DNA of 64,000 bases from SIG440 sp045120135 (GCA_045120135.1 JBGVEN010000020.1:62001-126000), one strand, 5' to 3'. Positions 25,302 to 33,748 are shown, counted from the stretch's first letter. Notes: generated from the letters alone by a model not told the origin. A program made the numbers and translations.

Positions 25302-26667
25302 GGTAAATGCAAAGCTTGATCCGAATTTTCAGCCGCTTTCGGTTGTGTGCCGTGATATGCGTGAAGCAACTAAGGATAACGGTCAGGATATAGTTATTGC
25401 AATTGAGAGAAACAAAGGATATACAACTACATACAAAACAAGAATTTTCCCTGACAACACAGGACACGACGAAGAAAATTTCAATTTCATCGAGAGAATT
25501 ACAAAGTCACTTTTGTGGGTTGCAGGCGGATATAAAATCATAATTGCCGGAAGTACGGTTGTTGGTGAAAAAATTAAAGAAGCATACACAGACGGCGGAC
25601 TCCGTGATTTTGATGTTCACTTTATGGAAAGAGTATATGAGCATAAGTTTGAGGTTGAGGTTTGCTCAATAGAAAATGCTCCCGAGGACAAGTCTTCTGC
25701 TGCACCGATAGGCAGACATCTTGAGGGGTGCCGTATCGGATTTGACGCCGGCGGTAGTGACCGTAAGGTAAGTGCGGTTATAGACGGCGAAAGTGTTTAT
25801 TCCGAGGAGGTTGTATGGTTCCCCAAGACTACCGAGGACCCCGACTATCACTATCAGGGAATTCTTGATGCAATGAAGACAGCAGCATCATATATGCCCA
25901 GAGTTGATGCTATCGGTGTTTCCAGTGCAGGTGTATATGTTGACAACCGAATAATGGTTGCGTCGCTGTTCCTTAAGGTAAGCGACGAGGACTTTGACAA
26001 AAAAGTAAAGAATATGTATCTGGATGTTGCAAAGGAAATCGGAGCGGATATTCCGATTGAGGTTGCAAACGACGGTGATGTTACCGCCCTTGCCGGAGCT
26101 ATGGATTTGAACGATAATTCTGTCCTTGGTGTTGCTATGGGTACATCCGAAGCGGGTGGTTATGTTGACCCTCAGGGTAATATCACGGGCTGGCTCAACG
26201 AGCTTGCATTTGTTCCGGTTGATTTCTCAACAGACGCAATGGTTGACGAATGGTCGGGTGACTATGGCTGTGGTGTTAAGTACTTCTCTCAGGACGGTGT
26301 AATCAAGCTTGCACCATACGCCGGCATTGAACTTGACGAGAGCCTTTCACCTGCTGAAAAGCTCAAGGTTGTTCAGGGCCTTATGAAAGAGGGCGACAGC
26401 CGTGCAGCAGATATTTATGACACAATCGGTGCATACTTCGGCTATGCAATTGCATACTATACCGAATTCTATGATATAAAACATGTTCTGATTATGGGCA
26501 GAGTTACATCAGGTGAGGGTGGAAGCATTCTTCTCAGCCGTGCTCAGGAGGTTCTTGATAAAGAGTTCCCCGAGCTTGCAAAGAAAATTCAGCTCCATAT
26601 TCCGGATGAAAGCTCGCGTAGAGTGGGTCAGTCGGTTGCTGCAGCAAGCTTGCCTAAAATAGATTAA
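25291..26667 (+). CDS. Long ROK-like (ASKHA) protein with ~145-residue N-terminal domain
   Basis: 458 residues. The ROK/ASKHA core begins near residue 147 with phosphate-1 'GFDAGGSDRKVSAVIDGE', continues with 'VANDGDVTALAGAMDLND' and phosphate-2-like 'VAMGTSEAGGYVDPQGN', and ends in an adenosine-type segment ('VLIMGRVTSGEGGS'). ROK sugar kinases are normally ~300 residues; the N-terminal 145 residues ('FIERITKSLLWVAGGYK', 'FMERVYEHKFEV') are extra. I recall the same N-terminal type in other unnamed long ROK-like proteins. The usual ROK zinc cluster is not evident. Operon with nagA suggests an amino-sugar kinase or sensor, unproven. Confidence 0.78.
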   Translation: MKLKVNAKLDPNFQPLSVVCRDMREATKDNGQDIVIAIERNKGYTTTYKTRIFPDNTGHDEENFNFIERITKSLLWVAGGYKIIIAGSTVVGEKIKEAYTDGGLRDFDVHFMERVYEHKFEVEVCSIENAPEDKSSAAPIGRHLEGCRIGFDAGGSDRKVSAVIDGESVYSEEVVWFPKTTEDPDYHYQGILDAMKTAASYMPRVDAIGVSSAGVYVDNRIMVASLFLKVSDEDFDKKVKNMYLDVAKEIGADIPIEVANDGDVTALAGAMDLNDNSVLGVAMGTSEAGGYVDPQGNITGWLNELAFVPVDFSTDAMVDEWSGDYGCGVKYFSQDGVIKLAPYAGIELDESLSPAEKLKVVQGLMKEGDSRAADIYDTIGAYFGYAIAYYTEFYDIKHVLIMGRVTSGEGGSILLSRAQEVLDKEFPELAKKIQLHIPDESSRRVGQSVAAASLPKID

Positions 26668-26715
26668 AATCTTAAAAAAACTCAAAAATAGCTGTAAAAA
26701 TCTTAAAAAAGGGTA

Positions 26716-26744
26716 TTGAAAATCGGTAAAAAGAGTGATATATT
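26716..26744 (+). promoter_or_regulatory. Promoter of the isomerase gene with operator-like inverted repeat
   Basis: TTGAAA (26716-26721), 17-base spacer, TATATT (26739-26744). The perfect 8-base inverted repeat TTTAACTT (26743-26750) / AAGTTAAA (26756-26763), 5 bases apart, overlaps the -10 end and the transcription start and reaches the ribosome binding site. Confidence 0.6.
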
Positions 26745-26777
26745 TAACTTGAAGTAAGTTAAAGGAGAATCTTTATT

Positions 26778-27662
26778 ATGAACAATCCAGTTATAATGCA
26801 TGTTAATTACGGCGAACAAAGATATGATTCATACGGTAGCAATACGGTTGCAGACATCTGTAAAATGGCGGCAGAACTCGGGTTTGACGGCATTGAATTT
26901 CGTGGAACTCCTCCAAAAGAATTTAAGGAGATGCCCTTTTTGGACTATGCAAAGCAGATTGAGGCCGGTATGAAGGAATATGGCCTTTCACATATCCTGA
27001 TGGGTATGCTGGTTGGTGAATGTCTGAGCACAGATAAAGATGCACGTCAGAAGTCAATCGATACAGTTGTTGAAAAAACAAAGATTGCGAATGACCTTCT
27101 TGGAACAACAGTGTTCAACTGTTTCACGAGCTACATAGCTTGTCCGGTTAAGACGAAGACTGCTATTGGTGTTGAATTTAACGGCAGTGCTGCTGCAACA
27201 GAGGAACAGTGGAAGCTGACGGTTGACCTTTATCAGCAGCTTGCAAAGAAGCTTGAACCGCTTGGCGTAAAGTATGCGTTTGAAACACATATGAACTACA
27301 TACACGACCTCCCACAGGCTACAATGAAGCTTGTAAACCTTATTGACAGCCCTGTTATCGGTGTAAATATGGACTTTGGAAATACTATGTATTTCCCCGA
27401 ACATCCAACTGTAGAAGAGGCGATTGACCTTTACGGCGATAAGCTGTTCTACACACATCTTAAGAATTCTTCACCTGTGGCCGGCGGGCGTAAAGCATCT
27501 GCACTTTCTGACGGTGAGATTAACCATCGGGTATATCTTAAAAAGCTGAAAGCGGTTGGGTATGCCGGACCTATCGGTATCGAGGCACCCCGCCCCGGTG
27601 ACCGTTACTGGTTTGCCCAGCAGGATTTGGCATATTACAAGGCGGTTGCAGCGTCAATTTAA
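26778..27662 (+). CDS. Sugar phosphate isomerase/epimerase (xylose-isomerase-like TIM barrel)
   Basis: 294 residues with the AP-endonuclease-2/xylose-isomerase TIM-barrel pattern: 'LGFDGIEFRG', 'YAFETHMNYIHDLPQ', 'IGVNMDFGNTMYF', 'LFYTHLKNSSP' and 'GPIGIEAPRPGDRYWF'. The metal ligands expected are the Glu in 'FETH', Asp in 'NMDFGN', His in 'YTHLK' and Glu in 'GIEAP'. It would isomerise or epimerise a sugar or inositol-type substrate. It follows the ROK-like gene and has its own promoter. The substrate is unknown; the link to N-acetylhexosamine use is by position. ATG 26778 follows AAAGGAG. Confidence 0.85.
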   Translation: MNNPVIMHVNYGEQRYDSYGSNTVADICKMAAELGFDGIEFRGTPPKEFKEMPFLDYAKQIEAGMKEYGLSHILMGMLVGECLSTDKDARQKSIDTVVEKTKIANDLLGTTVFNCFTSYIACPVKTKTAIGVEFNGSAAATEEQWKLTVDLYQQLAKKLEPLGVKYAFETHMNYIHDLPQATMKLVNLIDSPVIGVNMDFGNTMYFPEHPTVEEAIDLYGDKLFYTHLKNSSPVAGGRKASALSDGEINHRVYLKKLKAVGYAGPIGIEAPRPGDRYWFAQQDLAYYKAVAASI

Positions 27663-27671
27663 TAAAAAACT

Positions 27672-27700
27672 AAACAGCACTTAAAAAGTGCTGTTTTTAT
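27672..27700 (+). terminator. Terminator after the amino-sugar locus
   Basis: Perfect 11-bp stem, 27672-27682 with 27686-27696, a 3-base loop and a T-run. Confidence 0.9.
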
Positions 27701-27726
27701 TTTGCCTATGAGGAAAACACTATTCC

Positions 27727-27794
27727 TTGACTTTGGGATATATGTATGATACAATATATATAATTTTGACAAATACATATTTTGTATTTAAAAT
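27727..27794 (+). promoter_or_regulatory. Tandem promoters of recA
   Basis: Two sigma-A promoters lie in line. The first is TTGACT (27727-27732), 17 bases, TACAAT (27750-27755). The second is TTGACA (27766-27771), 17 bases, TAAAAT (27789-27794). I see no GAAC-N4-GTTC LexA (DinR) box between 27663 and 27853. Confidence 0.75.
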
Positions 27795-27853
27795 GAATGT
27801 AAATTAAAGGGTTATACTTTAAAACTGTAAAAATCGGAAAGGTGGTTTTTATA

Positions 27854-28921
27854 ATGCAGGATGAGAAAAGAAAAGCTCTTGAAAATGTCTTTGGACAGAT
27901 AGAAAAACAGTTTGGTGCAGGTGCGGTTATGCGTCTTGGCGAAAAAACAGATGCCGAGGTGGAGGCTATCCCTACCGGCTCAATGTCACTTGATATTGCC
28001 CTTGGTATAGGCGGTGTTCCCCGAGGCCGTATTGTTGAAATTTACGGTCCGGAATCTTCGGGTAAAACAACCGTTGCACTTCATATAGTTGCCGAAGCAC
28101 AGAAAATGGGCGGCGAAGCTGCGTTTATTGATGCTGAACACGCACTTGACCCCGTATATGCAGAAAAATTGGGTGTGCGTATAGACGATTTAATTGTATC
28201 TCAGCCCGATACCGGGGAACAGGCTCTTGAAATTACCGAACAGCTTGTTCGTTCCGGTGCAATTGATGTAATCGTTATAGACTCGGTTGCAGCTCTTGTT
28301 CCTAAACAGGAAATCGAGGGGCTTATGGGTGATTCACATGTTGGTCTTCAGGCAAGACTTATGTCTCAGGCACTCAGAAAGCTTACATCTGTTGTTAGCA
28401 AATCCAATACAACTGCAATATTTATTAACCAGCTTCGTGAAAAGGTTGGCGTTATGTTTGGCAACCCTGAAACAACTGCCGGCGGTCGTGCTCTTAAATA
28501 TTATGCATCTGTTCGTCTTGATGTACGTCGTGTTGAGGCACTTAAAGGCGACGAGGGCGCAATCGGTAACCATACAAGAGTAAAGGTTGTTAAAAATAAG
28601 GTGGCACCGCCCTTTAAAGAAGCTGAATTTGACATTATTTACGGTGAGGGTATCTCAAAGTCCGGCAACATCGTGGATGTAGGTGTTGATTTTGGGATAA
28701 TCAAAAAGTCCGGTTCATGGTTCTCATATAACGATGAAAAACTGGGACAGGGCAGGGAAGCTGTTAAAAAGCTTATCGAAGAGGACGAGGCACTTTGCTT
28801 TGAGCTTGAAAACAAGATAAGAGAAAAGGCAGGTCTGCCACTCGTAGATGCAGATGCCGACGGTGAAGAAGTTACTGCAACAGAATTCAAGCCGGTTCCC
28901 AAGCCCACAAAAAAGAAGTAA
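27854..28921 (+). CDS. recA: Recombinase RecA
   Basis: 355 residues. Walker A 'GPESSGKTT', the catalytic 'AFIDAEHALDP', L1/L2 loops ('GLMGDSHVGLQARLMSQ', 'NPETTAGGRALKYYASVR') and the C-terminal acidic tail are intact. RecA coats single-stranded DNA and promotes strand exchange and LexA cleavage. ATG 27854 follows GGAAAGGTGG by 8 bases; GTG 27842 is a weaker alternative. recX begins three bases after its stop. Confidence 0.98.
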   Translation: MQDEKRKALENVFGQIEKQFGAGAVMRLGEKTDAEVEAIPTGSMSLDIALGIGGVPRGRIVEIYGPESSGKTTVALHIVAEAQKMGGEAAFIDAEHALDPVYAEKLGVRIDDLIVSQPDTGEQALEITEQLVRSGAIDVIVIDSVAALVPKQEIEGLMGDSHVGLQARLMSQALRKLTSVVSKSNTTAIFINQLREKVGVMFGNPETTAGGRALKYYASVRLDVRRVEALKGDEGAIGNHTRVKVVKNKVAPPFKEAEFDIIYGEGISKSGNIVDVGVDFGIIKKSGSWFSYNDEKLGQGREAVKKLIEEDEALCFELENKIREKAGLPLVDADADGEEVTATEFKPVPKPTKKK

Positions 28922-28924
28922 AAA

Positions 28925-29395
28925 ATGGAACTTGAAAAAGCAAAAAAGATAGCAGCATCACTTTTATCATATAAAAGCTATACCTGTCAGGAGATACACC
29001 AAAGACTTGTTCGCAAGGGTATCGACACTGAGGTGGCAGAGCTTACTGTTGCCGAGTTTGCCAAGGCAGGCATACTCAACGATGCGGAATATTCAAGAAT
29101 GTATATTCATGATGCCCTGATGCTTGGAATGAAAGGACTTTTCCGTATCAAGCAGGAGCTTCGGGCAAAGGGTGTTGCCCTTTCGGTGATTGACAGGGCA
29201 GCGGAGGAAGTTGATGTTGATGTAGAGGAAATGCTTGAAGGCTATGTTCGCATCAGGTTTGCAGACAAGGAGTTTTCGGACCGGAGGGAGCTGGAAAAGG
29301 CAAAAGCTCACCTTGCCAGGAGAGGCTTTAGCCTTTCTGAGATAAACAGATGCTTTAAAAAGTTAAATATTACAGTTAGGAGCGAGGAGTTTTGA
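28925..29395 (+). CDS. recX: Regulatory protein RecX
   Basis: 156 residues with three helical repeats of the RecX family ('LLSYKSYTCQEIHQRLVRKG', 'GLFRIKQELRAKGVALSVID', 'EKAKAHLARRGFSLSEINRC'). RecX binds in the RecA filament groove and inhibits it. recA-recX is the usual pair. The end overlaps rimO by four bases (TTGA), so all three genes are coupled. Confidence 0.94.
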   Translation: MELEKAKKIAASLLSYKSYTCQEIHQRLVRKGIDTEVAELTVAEFAKAGILNDAEYSRMYIHDALMLGMKGLFRIKQELRAKGVALSVIDRAAEEVDVDVEEMLEGYVRIRFADKEFSDRRELEKAKAHLARRGFSLSEINRCFKKLNITVRSEEF

Positions 29396-30708
29396 AAAAG
29401 GTTTCACTGGTCTCTTTAGGCTGTTCAAAGAATTTGGTTGATGCAGAGGAAATGCTGGGATTACTCGAGGATAACGGCTTTGAGATAGCAGAAAATGAGG
29501 AAGAAGCAGATGTGATGATAGTAAATACCTGTGCGTTCATTGACTCTGCCAAGCAGGAATCCATAGACTGTATCCTTGAACTTGCAAGTTACAAGAAAAA
29601 TAACCCCGACAGACTTTTGGTTGTTACCGGTTGTATGAGCCAAAGATACAAGGAAGAACTGAAAAAGGAAATTCCAGAGGTTGATATAGTAATCGGTACA
29701 AACGAATATGGTAAAATTGCAGAAATTTTACAAAATTACAACAGCGGAATATATTGCAGCGACGAATATATGGAGACACGACTTCGCAGAGTTGTTACAA
29801 CGCCGCCCTATATGGCATATCTAAAGATTGCAGAGGGTTGTGACAATCATTGTACTTATTGCGTTATTCCGTCTATTCGGGGTAAGTACCGCAGTCGCAG
29901 TATGGAGGATATAATCGACGAGGCAAAAAAACTTGTGGCAGGCGGTGCAAAGGAGCTTGTGGTTATCGCACAGGACACAACAAGGTATGGCATTGACCGT
30001 TATGGCGAATACAAGTTGCCAGAGCTTCTTAAAAACCTGTGCCGGATTGAAGGTGTTCGCTGGATACGAGTACATTACTGTTATCCCGAACTCATTACCG
30101 ATGAATTGATTGAAGTCTTCGCAACTGAAGAAAAAATCTGTAATTACCTCGATATTCCTATTCAGCATTGCAATGACGAAATTCTTAAGCTGATGGGCAG
30201 ACGAACCAACAAAAAAGAAATATGCGACCTTATCCAAAAACTGAGAGAGCGTATTCCCGGTTTGGTTCTTAGAACATCTCTGATTGCAGGGTTCCCCGGC
30301 GAAACCGAGGAGCAGTTTGAAGAACTTCGCGACTTTGTAACGGAGGCAGAGTTCGACAGACTTGGTGTTTTTGCATACTCTCAGGAGGAGGGTACTGCTG
30401 CGGCAAAGCTCAAGGGTCAGCTGGACGAGGAGGAAAAATTCGCCCGTCAGGAAATGCTTATGGTAGATCAGGCGGCGGTTTCTGAGGAGCTTAATCAGAA
30501 AAAAATCGGTAAGACTTTTGAAGTTCTGACAGAAGGCTATGATGCAATAGTCAAGATGTACTATGGCAGAACATACGGTGATTCCGAGGAGATTGACGGC
30601 AAGGTGTTCTTCACATCAAAGGAAAAGATTAATGCCGGAGAATTTGTTACGGTTCAAGTTGCTGATTATACCGAATATGATTTGTATGGCGAAAGGGAGG
30701 AAAAATAA
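29392..30708 (+). CDS. rimO: Ribosomal protein S12 methylthiotransferase RimO
   Basis: 438 residues: UPF0004 N-terminal domain with 'SLGCSKNLVDAEEM', 'VNTCAFIDSAKQES' and 'VTGCMSQ' Cys residues for the auxiliary [4Fe-4S] cluster; radical SAM CxxxCxxC in 'GCDNHCTYCVIPSIRGKYRS'; TRAM domain at the C terminus. It methylthiolates the conserved Asp of ribosomal protein S12. TTG 29392 is the start, overlapping the recX stop, with GGAGCGAGGAG upstream. Confidence 0.96.
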   Translation: MKKVSLVSLGCSKNLVDAEEMLGLLEDNGFEIAENEEEADVMIVNTCAFIDSAKQESIDCILELASYKKNNPDRLLVVTGCMSQRYKEELKKEIPEVDIVIGTNEYGKIAEILQNYNSGIYCSDEYMETRLRRVVTTPPYMAYLKIAEGCDNHCTYCVIPSIRGKYRSRSMEDIIDEAKKLVAGGAKELVVIAQDTTRYGIDRYGEYKLPELLKNLCRIEGVRWIRVHYCYPELITDELIEVFATEEKICNYLDIPIQHCNDEILKLMGRRTNKKEICDLIQKLRERIPGLVLRTSLIAGFPGETEEQFEELRDFVTEAEFDRLGVFAYSQEEGTAAAKLKGQLDEEEKFARQEMLMVDQAAVSEELNQKKIGKTFEVLTEGYDAIVKMYYGRTYGDSEEIDGKVFFTSKEKINAGEFVTVQVADYTEYDLYGEREEK

Positions 30709-31257
30709 ATGAATACACCCAATAAACTTACATTACTCAGGGTTATTATGGTTCCCGTATTTATGTGGGCACTTACTGCAGGTCATTATGTGGCGGCAGT
30801 TGTGATATTTATATTAGCATCACTCACCGACCAGCTCGACGGACATCTTGCCCGCAAAAACAATCAGGTAACAACCTTTGGCAAGCTTATGGACCCTCTT
30901 GCGGACAAAATCCTTACAATTTCTGCTTTAGTGTGCCTGCTTGGAATTGGTGCAGATTTCATTAACTCATGGGTTGTTATGATTATTATTGCCCGTGAAC
31001 TGATTGTTACTGGCATTCGCCAGCTTGCAATGGGCGAGAATACGGTTATTGCTGCAAGTCAATGGGGCAAGGCAAAGACCGTTTCGCAGATGGCGGCACT
31101 AATTGCTGTTATGATTGATTTGGTTGTTCCGCTCCGACTGGGTGAAGCATTTTATAGCTGCCTTACATTCTGGCTTGTTGCTTTGGCAGTAGCACTGACG
31201 GTGTATTCGGGAATTGACTATGTCGTTAAAAACCGACATCTTATTACATTTAAATAG
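30709..31257 (+). CDS. pgsA: CDP-diacylglycerol--glycerol-3-phosphate 3-phosphatidyltransferase
   Basis: 182 residues, about five membrane helices, with the CDP-alcohol phosphotransferase motif 'DQLDGHLARKNNQVTTFGKLMDPLADK' split over 30835-30910 (D-x2-DG-x2-AR-x8-G-x3-D-x3-D). It makes phosphatidylglycerol phosphate at the membrane. Starts immediately after rimO. rimO-pgsA is a common clostridial pair. The sequence motif is complete. Confidence 0.95.
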   Translation: MNTPNKLTLLRVIMVPVFMWALTAGHYVAAVVIFILASLTDQLDGHLARKNNQVTTFGKLMDPLADKILTISALVCLLGIGADFINSWVVMIIIARELIVTGIRQLAMGENTVIAASQWGKAKTVSQMAALIAVMIDLVVPLRLGEAFYSCLTFWLVALAVALTVYSGIDYVVKNRHLITFK

Positions 31258-31298
31258 GTAAAATTTTTATCTCACGGAAAAATTTACGAAAATTTCTA

Positions 31299-31328
31299 TT
31301 GACGGCTATATATGTTGTATGATATATT
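31299..31328 (+). promoter_or_regulatory. Promoter of acpP
   Basis: TTGACG (31299-31304), 18-base spacer, TATATT (31323-31328). No FapR-type operator is recognised next to it. Confidence 0.6.
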
Positions 31329-31359
31329 ATTTATACAGACTATTCAAGGAGGATTTTAA

Positions 31360-31590
31360 ATGGACATTTTTGAAAAAATTAAAGAAATTACAGCAGAACA
31401 GCTTGATATTGATGAAAGTCTGATTACAATGGATGCTTCGTTCATCAATGACCTTGAGGCAGACTCACTTGCACTGGTACAGCTTATGATGGCTCTTGAG
31501 GAAGAATTTGATATGGAAATTCCGGACGAAGAAGCTGAGGAAATCGCGACTGTTGCTGATGCTGTAAACTATATCAAAGCAAAATCCTAA
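31360..31590 (+). CDS. acpP: Acyl carrier protein
   Basis: 76 residues, strongly acidic. The phosphopantetheine attachment Ser is in 'EADSLALVQLMMALE' (DSL motif). It carries acyl chains in fatty acid synthesis. ATG 31360 follows AAGGAGG by 8 bases. acpP-rnc is a conserved neighbourhood in many bacteria, although no fab gene is adjacent here. Confidence 0.96.
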   Translation: MDIFEKIKEITAEQLDIDESLITMDASFINDLEADSLALVQLMMALEEEFDMEIPDEEAEEIATVADAVNYIKAKS

Positions 31591-31602
31591 AAACTAATAC
31601 CT

Positions 31603-31634
31603 TGAACTGCCGTATAAGCGGCAGTTCATTTAAT
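31603..31634 (+). terminator. Terminator after acpP
   Basis: Perfect 10-bp stem 31603-31612 / 31619-31628 with a 6-base loop, followed by TTTAAT. It could separate the abundant acpP mRNA from rnc, or be a processing site, since the RNase III gene begins 22 bases later. Confidence 0.75.
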
Positions 31635-31649
31635 TATAAGGTGAATATA

Positions 31650-32309
31650 ATGAATATTGGATACACATTCAAAAACAAAAAATTTCTTGAACTGGCATTT
31701 ACCCATATCTCGTTTGCTAACGATACCAAAACCGAGAGCAATCAAAGATTGGAATTCTTGGGTGATAGCGTTCTGTCGCACATTATTGCGGCACAACTGT
31801 ATGGCATTTTTAAAGAACTGGATGAGGGCGAACTTACCAAAATTCGTGCAGCTCTTGTCTGCGAAAAATCTCTTGCAGCACTGGCAAGGGAACTGGACTT
31901 AGGCAAAGAAATCCGTTTTGGCAGAGCTGAAGCAAAGACAAACGGAAAGGATAAGGATTCAATTCTCGCAGATACATTTGAAGCACTGCTTGGTGCAATA
32001 TATCTCGACAGTGATTTTGAAACGGCAAGAAACTGGGTTCTCAATATTTTTGGCGACCGCATAAAAAATATTACCATTATAAGCGAGACAAACTACAAAT
32101 CAGAACTACAGATTTACTTTCAAAAACGGGACAAGGGTTCTGAGGTGGTTACATACAGGCTTAAAGAAAAGATTGGTCCTGACCACGACCCGATGTTTTA
32201 TATCGAAGCTCTGTATCAAGGAAAGGTAATAGGCGAGGGCAGCGGCAAAAGCCGTAAGCTAGCTGAACAAAATGCAGCCCGCGTGGCTTATGAAGGAATG
32301 AAGAAGTAA
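31650..32309 (+). CDS. rnc: Ribonuclease III
   Basis: 219 residues. The signature 'NQRLEFLGDSVLSHI' carries the catalytic Glu and Asp, and 'ILADTFEALLGAIYLD' the second acidic pair. The double-stranded RNA-binding domain occupies ~150-219 ('YKSELQIYFQKRDKG', 'GSGKSRKLAEQNAAR'). It processes rRNA and other duplex RNAs. ATG 31650 is set by AAGGTGAA and by the family N terminus; an in-frame ATG at 31602 lies inside the acpP terminator hairpin. Confidence 0.95.
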   Translation: MNIGYTFKNKKFLELAFTHISFANDTKTESNQRLEFLGDSVLSHIIAAQLYGIFKELDEGELTKIRAALVCEKSLAALARELDLGKEIRFGRAEAKTNGKDKDSILADTFEALLGAIYLDSDFETARNWVLNIFGDRIKNITIISETNYKSELQIYFQKRDKGSEVVTYRLKEKIGPDHDPMFYIEALYQGKVIGEGSGKSRKLAEQNAARVAYEGMKK

Positions 32310-32310
32310 T

Positions 32311-33291
32311 ATGCGAAAATATAATCTGCCGATTTTTATACCGCATCGGGGATGTCCTCACGATTGTGTTTTTTGCAGTCAACGCAAGATAACCGGCATT
32401 GATACTGAGGTTACACCGGCTCAAGTCCGCAATATGATAGAGGATTTTCTGAAAACAATAAAAAAGGAAAGTTCCACAGCGGAAATTGCGTTTTTTGGTG
32501 GCAGCTTTACAGGTCTTGAATATGACACTCAGGAAGAATTCCTTAAAACTGCAGCAGAGTTTTTTCCGCAGATTGACGGAATACGCCTTTCGACCCGTCC
32601 GGACTATATTGATGATAATATTATAAATTTACTGAAAAAATATGGTGTTACGACAGTGGAGCTTGGTGTACAGAGTAGCGATGAACTGGTGCTTCAAATG
32701 AACAGCCGCGGACATACCTTTGAATCTGTTAAAACGGCATCAAAGCAGATAAAGGATGCAGGGATTACCTTGGGGCATCAAATGATGCTTGGGATGTACG
32801 GCTCAACTCCCGAAAAGGATATGCAAACGGTTAAGGATATAATTGCACTTAAGCCTGCCTGTGTCAGAATTTATCCGGTTGTTACAATAAAAGAGACTGC
32901 CCTTGAAGATTTATATAATTCCGGCAGATATCAGCCGTATACGGTAGAGCAGGCGGCGGAGCTAGCGAAACAGGCTGTGATTGAGTTCGGAAAAGTCGGC
33001 ATTGAAGTGATACGAGTAGGACTTCACTCGTCTGAGGAGCTTGAAAGTGACGGAAACGTTGTGGCGGGTCCGTACCACCCTGCTTTTGGTGAGCTGGTGG
33101 ATAGCCTGATATATCGTGATAAAATTGAAGCAGAAATAAAGAAGTCCTCACCAGATAGCAAGACTTTTGAATATAATTGTGACCCGTCCGAGGTTTCCAA
33201 GGTTGTAGGACATAAGGGAATGAATAAGAAGTATTTCTTTGAAAAGTACGGAATTCTTCTTAAAGTTAAGGAGCAAAGAGAAAATGAATAA
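32311..33291 (+). CDS. Elp3-family radical SAM protein without acetyltransferase domain
   Basis: 326 residues. The radical SAM cluster is in 'HRGCPHDCVFCSQRKITG' (CxxxCxxC). 'IAFFGGSFTGL' and 'LSTRPDYIDDNI' and 'TVELGVQSSDELVLQM' match the Elp3/YhcC catalytic barrel, but the GNAT domain of Elp3 is missing. The group sits between rnc and downstream genes in many Clostridia; its reaction is not established. It starts 1 base after the rnc stop and overlaps luxS by 8 bases. Confidence 0.85.
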   Translation: MRKYNLPIFIPHRGCPHDCVFCSQRKITGIDTEVTPAQVRNMIEDFLKTIKKESSTAEIAFFGGSFTGLEYDTQEEFLKTAAEFFPQIDGIRLSTRPDYIDDNIINLLKKYGVTTVELGVQSSDELVLQMNSRGHTFESVKTASKQIKDAGITLGHQMMLGMYGSTPEKDMQTVKDIIALKPACVRIYPVVTIKETALEDLYNSGRYQPYTVEQAAELAKQAVIEFGKVGIEVIRVGLHSSEELESDGNVVAGPYHPAFGELVDSLIYRDKIEAEIKKSSPDSKTFEYNCDPSEVSKVVGHKGMNKKYFFEKYGILLKVKEQRENE

Positions 33292-33748
33292 AATAGCAAG
33301 CTTTACTGTTGACCACCGCTATATCCGTGAATGGATTTATATTTCAAGAATTGACGGGGATATTACCACATATGATGTTCGTATGCGTAAGCCTAACACC
33401 GGAGATGTGATGAGCAACGCCGTGATGCACTCATTTGAACATCTGTTTGCTACATTTATGCGAAACGGTGCTTTGGCAAATGATGTGATATATGTCGGAC
33501 CTATGGGTTGCCAGACCGGTTTTTACCTTCTTGTAAGAAACGCTAACCACAGGGCTGTTCTTGCAGAGGTTAAGAGAGTTCTTGCCGAGATTGCGTCATA
33601 TAAGGGTGAGATGCCCGGCGCAAGTGAGATTGAGTGCGGCAATTACAGAAATCTCGATTGTTGTCTTGCGGCAAAAGAGGCGGAGAATTATCTTGAAAAA
33701 ATTCAGGCTATAACAGAAAACGACCTTGAATACGAAACCGGAGAATAA
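33284..33748 (+). CDS. luxS: S-ribosylhomocysteine lyase LuxS
   Basis: 154 residues. The Fe/Zn ligands are in 'HSFEHLFAT' (HxxEH) and 'EIECGNYRN'; the catalytic Cys is in 'GPMGCQTGFY'. LuxS splits S-ribosylhomocysteine into homocysteine and the AI-2 precursor DPD. ATG 33284 gives the normal 'MNKIASFTVDH' start; an in-frame ATG at 33239 lies within the radical SAM gene. No pfs gene is adjacent. It is flanked on both sides by radical SAM genes, which generate S-adenosyl-derived products but not S-ribosylhomocysteine. Confidence 0.96.
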   Translation: MNKIASFTVDHRYIREWIYISRIDGDITTYDVRMRKPNTGDVMSNAVMHSFEHLFATFMRNGALANDVIYVGPMGCQTGFYLLVRNANHRAVLAEVKRVLAEIASYKGEMPGASEIECGNYRNLDCCLAAKEAENYLEKIQAITENDLEYETGE

